Source: Fragilaria radians (Eukaryota > Bacillariophyta > Fragilariophyceae > Fragilariales > Fragilariaceae). Taken from it: a stretch of DNA of 64,000 nt. Positions 12,865 through 22,151 of this stretch are shown piece after piece. The stretch is taken from NCBI GenBank assembly GCA_900642245.1, contig CAAAJI010000025.1:160095-224094 (forward strand). The letters are read 5' to 3'. The translations under genes and the position numbers were made by a program. The notes under the pieces were generated by a model. The model saw nothing but the letters and a program-made list of their open reading frames with translations. It was not told the origin of the DNA and made no database searches. Position 1 is the first letter of the stretch, and the number at the start of each line of letters is the position of its first letter.

Positions 12865-14166
12865 CTATATTTGTCGTTTTCCTGTGGTGTAACGAATTCC
12901 ACAATCCTCAATTTGCTTGGTTCCTTCTATTTCTTCCCATCGCTTCAATGGATCTTCGTTCCCGATGATGAGAGAATCATGTGGTTCATTTAGCATATCG
13001 ATGCGAACTCCCAGGTCTCGCACAAGTTTACACAGAATTGTAGAATTGATCGCCTCCTCAAGCACTTCATATTCACCTCCTTCAATATCAATCTTGATAA
13101 TTACATGGCCTCCAGGAAGTGTTACTTGCTCTAATAATTTGGTTAGTGTTATTCCCATGACTTGAGCAACATGCCTCTCTTCAGATTTCACGACATCAAC
13201 ATGAGATCGAATCGTGCTCGAGCCCCAATAATTTTCGACATGGTTGACTGTATCGAGGTATAATGATTTGGGGGCATTTACACTCGCTGCGACGTGTTCT
13301 GTAAGAAAATGAATATGACGAACGGGTCTGGGTATCATGTTCATCACATTTATTTCTTGTTGACGAAGTAGAGAAGTAAATATAGGATTTCCTTCTACTC
13401 CGTAAAAACAATAATCTTCTGGAAAGACTTCAGTCATATTTTTCTTCGCGATCTTATTATATTCGTTATATTCCGTAATTACCTCACGTACCCATTTGGA
13501 GAGAAGCCACTTCATTAGGTTTCCCTTGTACCCGTTGTAGTACCCAGGTCCGATGTTTCCTGTTGTGGTGTTGAAGATGTGGTGGAGTTTTATGCCTTCA
13601 CCAGTTTTCCTAGTAAGTGCACCCGAATCAAACTCTGGAAGGAAGGAATCAACCATTTTGTGCAGAGAGTCTCCAACATTTGAACCCAGATCGATAAAAA
13701 CATGTTGACACTTGCGAAGGTTGAATATTGTATACCCACTTGTGGCCAATTGTCGTGTTTCGTCCCGGTGTTGTGTCATTTGTGGAATCGATGCTGCTTT
13801 TTCAAATGAACGACGCCATTTGCGAACATAAGCAGAATTCTTCTTGGCTCGTAGGTCATCAACATCGGCAAGAGATTGATCTTCTGCTCCTTTTTTGGAA
13901 CTATGTTTGTCACAAATCTCGCCACCATGTAGACTTAACTTATTCTCCTTTGAATTCTGCTGCGATAAACGGAATTCCTTCCAAAGCTTTACTAACTCTG
14001 GATCTATTTGTCCCAGTTGTCTCTCGACATCATCTAAACTCGGCGTTGCTGTAGATCGCACCCAATTCAGTGACGCTGTAAGAATCAAAATAATCACCAG
14101 GATTATTATGAGGAAGGAAATAGGACTCAATGCCACGATTCGCCTTTTTGAGTTGATGAGAACCAT
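12865..14166 (-). CDS. membrane-anchored FkbM-type methyltransferase-like protein
   Basis: Single-exon frame of 433 residues from an ATG at 14166. Residues 16-33 form one strongly hydrophobic helix after a basic start (KRR), giving a type II signal-anchor layout. The catalytic part begins with VFIDLGSNVGDS (residues ~157-167), a class I SAM-binding motif, followed by YGVEGNP (255-261), whose acidic residue fits the ribose-binding position, and KIDIEGGEYEVLEE (358-371), the hallmark of the FkbM/Methyltransf_21 family. An N-terminal ~120-residue linker is charged and probably a stem. I infer a Golgi or ER lumenal O-methyltransferase, perhaps on glycans. The substrate cannot be read from sequence. 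Confidence 0.85.
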   Translation of the reverse strand: MVLINSKRRIVALSPISFLIIILVIILILTASLNWVRSTATPSLDDVERQLGQIDPELVKLWKEFRLSQQNSKENKLSLHGGEICDKHSSKKGAEDQSLADVDDLRAKKNSAYVRKWRRSFEKAASIPQMTQHRDETRQLATSGYTIFNLRKCQHVFIDLGSNVGDSLHKMVDSFLPEFDSGALTRKTGEGIKLHHIFNTTTGNIGPGYYNGYKGNLMKWLLSKWVREVITEYNEYNKIAKKNMTEVFPEDYCFYGVEGNPIFTSLLRQQEINVMNMIPRPVRHIHFLTEHVAASVNAPKSLYLDTVNHVENYWGSSTIRSHVDVVKSEERHVAQVMGITLTKLLEQVTLPGGHVIIKIDIEGGEYEVLEEAINSTILCKLVRDLGVRIDMLNEPHDSLIIGNEDPLKRWEEIEGTKQIEDCGIRYTTGKRQI

Positions 14167-14559
14167 TCAATAGAAAATTGTCGTCCTTTCAATGATTATT
14201 TATGTGTTGCGGAAGAAGTATTTGGCATGGTCAAATTGTCCCAAAATCTCAATCTGGAATTATTGCACGTTGGTTACCATTTCTGTTTCGCGTCACTTAG
14301 CAGAACAGTATGTAGTGATGTCAAAGGTAACAGTCATGCTAACTATTTAGCTATCAATGCGTCAATGTTGAATGTTAGTTAGCACATCGGTTAAACTCTC
14401 AGTTAACTATCAAGGGGGGAAGGAAGGACGAGACAAAGAAAAGGTGAAATTTTAGCGATGTCATACAGTTTAGATTTCACGATTCCTAATTTAGTATCAA
14501 TAATTTTACGTTGAATGTTTTGCCCATTGTTTAAGCTCTGATCTAACTTTCATTTTTCA
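14167..14559. other. intergenic
   Basis: Upstream flank of the FkbM-like gene, including its presumed promoter. No open frame or repeat of note. Confidence 0.5.
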
Positions 14560-15811
14560 ACTGAACGGCGAGGCCAAGAAAGGAATGGAAAAGCAATAGG
14601 AAGAAGAGGGGAAAGAAGGACAAGAAAATGAAGATGTGAAATTTAAGCAAAGAAAATGAAAGAATGGGATTTGTAACAAACTCATTGGTCCAGAGAAAAC
14701 TGCAAAAAAGCAAAGACTAAGTACCATGCAAAAGATGCTGTTGGTGTGTACTGCACACAGTGTGAGCAATGTATTCCATTCAGTGTATCAAATCCTACAA
14801 ATATAATTAGACACATGGACAGTGCGCATTCAGATTTAATCCAGCAGTACCGAGAAACAGGGGAGAGGAATAAGATGAAGGGGAAATTGGTTTGAATGCA
14901 AGTACTCATCATTTCCCTACCAAAGCAGAGCAAAGGGAAAAGATAGCATCCATATCAGATCATAAGTATATGCCGTTACTGTCAACTTTGTGGACGTGTT
15001 CAAGTTTGAGACCATCTATGGTTACTGAAGATGAGTACCTCCAGAAAATGATATCATTTTCCTCATCTGTGAATGGTGCACAAAGCTTCCTGTCTTGGAT
15101 ATCTCAATAGGAAGAACATCATGCCTTTGCACATGTGGATGCAGCAATATATCAAAGACATTATACACAAGTCAATGGAACACTTTGCATGCACAAGTGA
15201 CATTTGGTCTTCCAAAAATCTGATGGCATTCATGGCTCTGACTATCCACTTTCTCACTGAGGATTTCAATGATGCCTTTCACGCTGTAACGTGAGCAGAT
15301 TGAAGGAAAGCTAACTGGTCATTTTATTCAAGATTGTATGGAGAAAGCCTTTGACAGATGTGAGCTAGATGTGGCAATGATCTCTATGATGTTAAGGGAT
15401 ACTATGTCTAACATGGTCAAAGCTTGTACAGGCTGGGGAATACCTTACTTTCCCTGCATAGGGCATTGTCTCCACCTCATTGTTACTAATGATTGCTGGT
15501 GATATCAAATCCATTGATGACACTGAAATGATTAAAAATATGGATATAAGTGATAATGTCTTTGAAGATTCTGTTCATATTTGGTCATCCAAAGAATGTC
15601 TGGTAAGAGTTTGTAGTGTGGTAGATGATTTTTGAAGGGCTACTGTGTTCCTCAAAAACACAAGCAAGTGCAAAGAGATATTGAGTAAGATTCAAGTTCT
15701 TCAATCAATTCAAAATTTACTTTTGGTTAAGCGGGATGTGCGCACAAGATGGAACTCAATGTATCACGTACTCAAGCAAATAGATCGTACAACAATTTGA
15801 GCAAACTTGAT
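14560..15811 (+). pseudogene. decayed hAT transposase (BED finger and catalytic core)
   Basis: Plus-strand reading across several frames follows a hAT transposase in order. At ~14740-14890 there is a BED-type finger (C-x2-C ... H-x4-H: CTQC and HMDSAH). At ~15190-15290 comes a TSDIWSSKNLMAFMALTIHF segment typical of hAT. At ~15390-15500 is SNMVKACTGWGIPYFPCIGH, the region around the first catalytic aspartate. At ~15740 is VRTRWNSMYHVL. Multiple stops and frameshifts interrupt it, and the C-terminal dimerisation domain is absent because the relic stops just before the pogo-like element at 15966. Confidence 0.8.
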
Positions 15812-15967
15812 GTAAACATACGTTACTTATCCACTTTATTGCATTTAATACCTATTTTGTTAGGTTGAGAGTTGTGATAATTATCTTGATAGTATAGGTT
15901 TACGAATTGGAAAGATAACGTTAACGTTAAATTATCTGAAATCTATACGTTGACAACACTAACAGTA

Positions 15968-15990
15968 ACGTAGAGTCGCAGTTTATGGCT
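15968..15990 (+). repeat. left terminal inverted repeat of the pogo-like element
   Basis: Matches the reverse complement of 18655-18677 with only two internal mismatches plus one at the inner edge. Preceded by TA. Confidence 0.85.
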
Positions 15991-16108
15991 GTACACCAGT
16001 TTTTGGCCGAAAATGAAATCTAGCCAATAATGTGACGAATAAAAAAAATAAAGGATTTTGATTGGATAAATTTTGTAGTCACCAGGTTTTGGCCGATTTC
16101 ACAAAATC

Positions 16109-18362
16109 ATGCTGAGGAAAAAGGTTTACAGCCAAGAAGACTTAGATGAAGCTGTTGAAAAGTATCTGGAGGGTATGAAGCTAAGAGCTGTATGTAAAGC
16201 ATTACCCAATGTTCCCGAGAGAACCATTACTCGTTTGGCAAAGAAGAAAAGAGATGGAATTGAAGCAAAAAGGCCTGGACCTCCGCCTANNNNNNNNNNN
16301 NNNNNNNNNNNNNNNNNNNNNNNNNNNNNNNNNNNNNNNNNNNNNNNNNNNNNNNNNNNNNNNNNNNNNNNNNNNNNNNNNNNNNNNNNNNNNNNNNNNN
16401 NNNNNNNNNNNNNNNNNNNNNNNNNNNNNNNNNNNNNNNNNNNNNNNNNNNNNNNNNNNNNNNNNNNNNNNNNNNNNNNNNNNNNNNNNNNNNNNNNNNN
16501 NNNNNNNNNNNNNNNNNNNNNNNNNNNNNNNNNNNNNNNNNNNNNNNNNNNNNNNNNNNNNNNNNNNNNNNNNNNNNNNNNNNNNNNNNNNNNNNNNNNN
16601 NNNNNNNNNNNNNNNNNNNNNNNNNNNNNNNNNNNNNNNNNNNNNNNNNNNNNNNNNNNNNNNNNNNNNNNNNNNNNNNNNNNNNNNNNNNNNNNNNNNN
16701 NNNNNNNNNNNNNNNNNNNNNNNNNNNNNNNNNNNNNNNNNNNNNNNNNNNNNNNNNNNNNNNNNNNNNNNNNNNNNNNNNNNNNNNNNNNNNNNNNNNN
16801 NNNNNNNNNNNNNNNNNNNNNNNNNNNNNNNNNNNNNNNNNNNNNNNNNNNNNNNNNNNNNNNNNNNNNNNNNNNNNNNNNNNNNNNNNNNNNNNNNNNN
16901 NNNNNNNNNNNNNNNNNNNNNNNNNNNNNNNNNNNNNNNNNNNNNNNNNNNNNNNNNNNNNNNNNNNNNNNNNNNNNNNNNNNNNNNNNNNNNNNNNNNN
17001 NNNNNNNNNNNNNNNNNNNNNNNNNNNNNNNNNNNNNNNNNNNNNNNNNNNNNNNNNNNNNNNNNNNNNNNNNNNNNNNNNNNNNNNNNNNNNNNNNNNN
17101 NNNNNNNNNNNNNNNNNNNNNNNNNNNNNNNNNNNNNNNNNNNNNNNNNNNNNNNNNNNNNNNNNNNNNNNNNNNNNNNNNNNNNNNNNNNNNNNNNNNN
17201 NNNNNNNNNNNNNNNNNNNNNNNNNNNNNNNNNNNCATGCAGTGTCAAGGGTTCCCTGTCTCCAGGGATGCCATACTTATCAAAGTGAATGAACTCTTTC
17301 ATTCAATGTTTGGGAGCACACGTCAAGTTGGTTCATTGAAACGTGGATGGTTGAACAGATTCATGGAACGACATCCAATATTGTGCTTGCGAACTGCACA
17401 AATTGTCAAACGTGTCAGAGCAGAGGCCTCCAAAGAAGGTCTCAAAAATTTCTTTTGGGAGCTATCTAAGCATTGTATTAAGCGCAAGATCACAAGTGAC
17501 AGAGTATTCAATATGGACGAAACTGGATTTTGTCAAAACAGCAAGACAAAAAAAGTTGTGGCTGTGCATGGTTCCAAGAATGTTTGGAGCAAGCGGGCAG
17601 ATTCCTCATTCCATTTGACAGTTGTTGCATGTGTTGGAGCCAATGGATTTGCAGTCCCTCCACTTTTTGTTGTGCCTGGACAGCGTCTTTTACGGGACAT
17701 GATGGATGGATGTGATATACCTGGTGGTTCAGTTACAGTGGCACCAAAAGGATTCATGAATGCACGTTTGTTTGAGAAATGGTTAAGCCATTTTGATTCA
17801 GCTGTACCAGAAACAATAAAGAGGCCATTGATATTGGTATATGATGGTTACAGCAGTCATTTCAATGAAAACATTGTTACCAAGGCAATAAGCCTCAACA
17901 TTATATTGGTTTTATTGCCTGCAAATGCTACCCACCTTGTGCAACCTTTGGATATCGCTGTGTTCAAGCCATTTAAGACAATTATGAAAAGAATTTTGGA
18001 TCAACGAATGATAGAAAATGCAATTGTATCAATCTCAAAAAAAAGCTGCAATTGAGGTCTCTTCCATCGCATGGGCTGAGGGAATTCAAGCCAAGAAGAA
18101 AAATATAATATCTGGGTTTGAAGCCAGTGGAATTTGGCCATTAAATTTTACAGCAATACAAGCAAGACTCAAGCTCTTTCAAGATGGTGGTGTTAATTTG
18201 ACAAAGGTTGAGGCTGCACCATGGATCACTAGCCGTGAGGTTGTACGAACTCAAATCTTGCTTCTCCCACCAGCCATTGACAGAGTTCCCAAGAGACGCA
18301 AAACACTAGATGTCCAAAACCGACTCCTTAGTAGAGACCAACTCAATAAATATCTAGTTTAG
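16109..18362 (+). pseudogene. pogo/jerky-like DDE_1 transposase, one frameshift
   Basis: From ATG 16109 the first 60 residues form a Psq-type helix-turn-helix (QEDLDEAVEKYLEG, then LPNVPERTITRLAKKK). After the gap the frame continues with a CENP-B-like second helix-turn-helix (GFPVSRDAIL ... LKRGWLNRFMERHP) and the DDE_1 catalytic core. All three acidic residues are visible: MDETGF near 17514, LVYDGYSSHF near 17840, and LVQPLDIAVFKPFK near 17950. A run of eight A at 18037-18044 shifts the frame, so the reading ends at 18055, while the conserved C-terminal part with SGFEASGIWPLN continues in another frame to 18362. Apart from that and the gap the coding region looks young. Confidence 0.85.
16290..17235. 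other. assembly gap (946 N)
   Basis: A run of N inside the transposase frame. Nothing can be said about its content, and open frames drawn through it are artefacts. Confidence 1.
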
Positions 18363-18654
18363 ACAGTTATGTCAGAAAATATATCTCAATACATACCTGA
18401 GTTTTCAAATTCTTTCTTAAAATGAATTGAATAATGCATGTATGAAATCCAGCCATAAACTGCTGATCATCTTTCACATCCTTTGTTTTTGCCCAACTTT
18501 AAGCATCGATATCTGAATGCAGAAGTAATTCTTATGCATGCCACATACATCATTCATTAAACAATGATGTTATATATCTATTTGTATACATGCCTCACTT
18601 ACAAACGCAAAATTGTGTGCAAACTATCCCTTTTCCTTAAGGGTACGATTTCCG

Positions 18655-18677
18655 GCCATAAACTGCGATTTTACGTT
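18655..18677 (-). repeat. right terminal inverted repeat of the pogo-like element
   Basis: Reverse complement of the left end; followed by TA at 18678-18679. Confidence 0.85.
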
Positions 18678-18940
18678 ATGCCAAGTTTTTGAAATGTTTG
18701 TACGTACGTCGTCCGACTTGAGTTGTTATAAATTGAATATATGTGATTGAGACATAGATACAGCTCTTCTGTTATGTATGCATGTATTTGACTAAGACCT
18801 GGGTATCCTCCTTCATTCTCGAATAAGATTCTATCGAAATCCATGTCATGGCTAGTGCTGCGCATTCATCAATAACCGAAAATTGTAAGCAGATGCACTA
18901 TTCTGTGCAATATAGACATGTTGATAATGGTTGTAATAAG

Positions 18941-19158
18941 TGTTGAGAAGTAGTCTCTTCAGTTAACAAAGATGAAGGGAAAAAGAGGATAACTTGAACA
19001 AACAAGTCGAAATAAAGGTTGTGACTAATTTAAAAGATTAATCTAATGCTGACTCATAAGTTGATGACACACATATTTTCGAATTCTTGATATCCCTATT
19101 GGATAAACCCTAAACATATAAACTAAGTCTTGAATGAACGTCAGGGATATTTCCAATA
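18941..19158 (-). repeat. solo copia LTR with target-site duplication
   Basis: This 218-bp block matches in order the LTRs at 49602-49795 and 55119-55343: it begins TGTTG, carries the inverted pair ATATCCCTA and AGGGATAT, and ends TTTCCAATA. AATAAG occurs immediately before it (18935-18940) and immediately after it (19159-19164), the mark of an insertion followed by LTR-LTR recombination. No internal retrotransposon sequence is left. Orientation follows the two minus-strand copia elements. Confidence 0.85.
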
Positions 19159-19349
19159 AATAAGTATAATAGCTACCGTCTTCCCCCGATTATAACAGAA
19201 TTGTGTTATGGTTGAATAGAACACAACCCTTGTGCTCTATTTGAAAACAGCACAATTGTGTTTTATTCGGGGGTATGAGTAGCAACGTTTTGATTGGTCA
19301 GGATTGCACAGTTACTGTCTTTTTAATTTTTTGTATTGTTCTGACGGAG

Positions 19350-20960
19350 ATGGCATCAGAGGGAAGGAATTACTCTTTGAAAACAAAATTGGATATAATC
19401 AGACCATATGAAAAAGGAGTAACTGGAAAAGCTCTTCTAGCCATAGCAAACGCAAATGGAATAAGCATTGAGACATTGCGAGGGTGGGTTAATAAGAGAA
19501 AAGAATTTGAAGCAGCATTGTTAAATGCTGATGCTGAAACTCGAAAGGCAATACGTTTAAATGGTGGTGGGCGTCCTGCAAAGTATGCAGAATTGGAAGA
19601 ACAATTGCATAGTGGGTATTAGAAGAAAATGCAAAGGGTCTTCGTGTTAAAGATCACTATATTGAACAAAAAGCAGTTAAAGAGCTCCACCCTGAAGTGC
19701 AGGCAGGGGTAGAATTTAAAGCCTCCACAGGATGGCTCTCTAGTTTTAAAAATAGAAAGCGCCTTGTTTCTAAAAGACAAACCTCATATCGATTTATTGA
19801 AAAGAAAGTTATTCAGATTAAGAACATTATTAATATGGACCAAGTACCCAGATATTTAGAAATTGAGCCAAAATCAACAATAACAACTAAGGGAAGTCGT
19901 GAAGTATTGATGCGTAAAGGGGGAACTTCCCACAAGGGTTTTTCGGTCACATTTGCCATTACTGCTGATGGTGTTATGCTACGTCCACATATTTTTTCGG
20001 GAACAAAATAAGCCAGCAGTCCTCATTGATATTCTTGTTGATGTGAATAAGACTGGAATGTGGAATGATGACATACTGCTTGATTTTACAAAATCTGTTG
20101 TCCTAAGTCGACAGGAAACAGCTTTTTATCGTGTTCCAGTTCTCTATGTTATAGATACATATGGTGTGCATCTTAACCTTGCAAAATGAAAGATTCTTGA
20201 AAAACATAATGTGTTTGTTGCCATTGTACCTGACGAGCATTCTGCAACCCTTGGATACTGCCATAAACCGCATCTACTAAGCAATCTATCCAGCTTGTTA
20301 TGATACATTGCCCAAGCCTTTGAGGATAAATGCCTACAAACCAAAGATGGAAATCCCAAAGAAGCATCATATTTGGTAGTTAGCAGATGGACACTGGATT
20401 GGATTAAGACGATGACACAGGAGTGCATTTGAAATTCATTAACAATAACAGGATTGGTTCCAAAATGTGACTTTGAACTGGTCAAACTACATCCGCCTCT
20501 AAAAGCACTCTTTGAAGCTACATGTTGCCAAAAAAATTGGAATGCGCTGTACGGCGAACTTTTGAGCAGTGATTTTGAATTAGAAGTTGGTACTCTAGAA
20601 GCTCCTGAATGGTTTCTCCCTGAAAATGGATCTTCAACTCTGTTTGAGTGTTTGAATCAATAGCTGAATGACAGCAGCATTAGTTGGAAGCATTATCGAG
20701 ATCAACATGTTGCATACATGAAACAAGATGCGAATATTCAAGATATTACTGATTCTGCATATTTTGATTCATTGCTCAATGATGATTGCAGTGGTAGTGA
20801 ATTGGAGATTCATTCAGCCTCTTCCTTGCACAACTGGAGTATTGAAGTTCATGATATCAATACGCAATCTGTTTTTACATATGCAGTTGAATATCCCACT
20901 GTGAATGCTGTTTTAGCCAAATCCGGTGACTACTACGCAATTAAAATGCTGGATAACTAA
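19350..20960 (+). pseudogene. decayed DDE_1 transposase
   Basis: Reading starts at ATG 19350 (MASEGRNYSLKTKLDII) with a helix-turn-helix region. It is cut by a stop at 19619 and then continues in other frames: NMDQVPRYLEIEP near 19837 with the first acidic residue, VLYVIDTYGVHLNLA near 20150 with the second, and LQPLDTAINR near 20240 in a shifted frame with the third. C-terminal text such as GLVPKCDFELVKLHPPLKAL follows at 20454. At least four stops or frameshifts break the frame. The family resembles transposases of oomycetes and other stramenopiles. Confidence 0.8.
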
Positions 20961-21075
20961 GGTAGTCTTATATTCAAACACAACACAATTGAGCTGTATA
21001 AAAAAGGTGTTATATTCAAACACAAGTCTTAATGTTTTCAATTTCTGCGTTATTCATAAAACTTAAATATAACAC

Positions 21076-21109
21076 AACTAGTAGTTGGTGCTTGCTTTGC
21101 TCCGCAGAT
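21076..21109 (+). repeat. 34-bp dispersed motif, copy 1
   Basis: AACTAGTAGTTGG followed by CTTGCTTTGCT and CGCAGAT. It recurs with three mismatches at 43415-43448, while the flanks do not match. Confidence 0.7.
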
Positions 21110-22151
21110 TTTAACTATTTTGCAAAAGAGAATGTATCTTGGAATTTTTACATTTCCTGCAGTAATTATGGCAAAGATTTTTATGGTTGTAATTTGTGAA
21201 CCTAGAATTTGCAGATCATACAATCTGATGCATGACATAATATTTAAGTTTTATTACTTGACCTAACATGTCATCGGTATCTACAGTTGCACTCAATATC
21301 ACAGAACTTAAAGCAAATTATACCATTGATTTAGCATTGGCATTAGGAAGGTGTAAAGGTAGTAAATTTATTTTTTTCTATTAAAACTATGGTTTAATGA
21401 CATTTTTTAGCTTTTTCTTGCGCTTTTGTTGTAGAAATTATTGGTGCTGCTGTTATTGAGACGTCAACGTTTGTTGGTGAAAAAGTCAAAATAAAGCTGT
21501 TGGTGCAAAATCAATGTTGTTGTTTTGTCAACTTTATAAGATGCATTCTTTGCTTGTTTGACAGTTCAAAAAATGAGACAAATGAAGGATTAAAAGATAC
21601 AACAATATATTGATCCATATGATTAATTCCTTTTAAACCAGTTATAATTAGACTTAAGATTAAGATGCACAAAAGATCTTTTTCCTCAATTTAAAGGAAT
21701 CGTATTATTTATTTTTTCATTGTTTTGAAGGAATTTCATATATTTGCAGATAAATATGGCAATTAGATCTATCAACAATTTTGAATGACAATTGCGTTAA
21801 ATATTCTACAATTTACAACTGAAACCATTCTAGTTGATAATTCTGGATGTAAGTAGGAAGTAGGATGGAATTATTATTACCGTTCGAATTAGCTATATCC
21901 CTATTGATTTTAGTCGCTCACTCTGTAACCTGTAAACTCTGTACTCGTACTCGATCACTTTCTCGAGTATTACTGTACTGACAAAAAGCACAAGGGCTAA
22001 GGGGTAGCACCGGCCAGATCGGAACTTTTTTAGTAGTAGCATTCGGGGGAAGACAGACGGTAGTTTTCATTCTTTTTTCAGGTAGTGTTGGGGTTAATGA
22101 GATAAATATAGGCTGTAACCTTAAAACAACAATACTTGACTACGTCTCACG

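Larger units (their letters stand above)
15966..18679 (+). mobile_element. pogo/DDE_1-type DNA transposon with TIRs and TA duplications
   Basis: The left end (from 15968) and the inverted right end (to 18677) share an inverted repeat of about 22 bp with two mismatches; the shared core is TCGCAGTTTATGGC. Each end is flanked by TA (15966-15967 and 18678-18679), the target-site duplication expected of Tc1/mariner-pogo elements. A further partial copy of the terminal core lies inside the right end near 18448-18462. The element contains one transposase frame. An assembly gap fills 16290-17235. Confidence 0.85.
19176..22060 (+). mobile_element. second DDE_1 element, decayed
   Basis: The left end reads CCGTCTTCCCCCGA and the inverted right end reads CCGTCTGTCTTCCCCCGA; the two differ by a 4-bp TGTC duplication. 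Each is bordered by TA (19174-19175 and 22061-22062). It contains the broken transposase at 19350-20960. Subterminal motifs related to TTGTGTTTGAATATAACAC occur near both ends (about 19200-19240 and 20967-21030), so an alternative right end near 21030 is possible. Bases 21040-22040 hold no gene. Confidence 0.55.

Noticed and set aside
16126..17302. Long open frames on both strands across 16290-17235
   Set aside because: They consist of N and exist only because gaps contain no stop codons.
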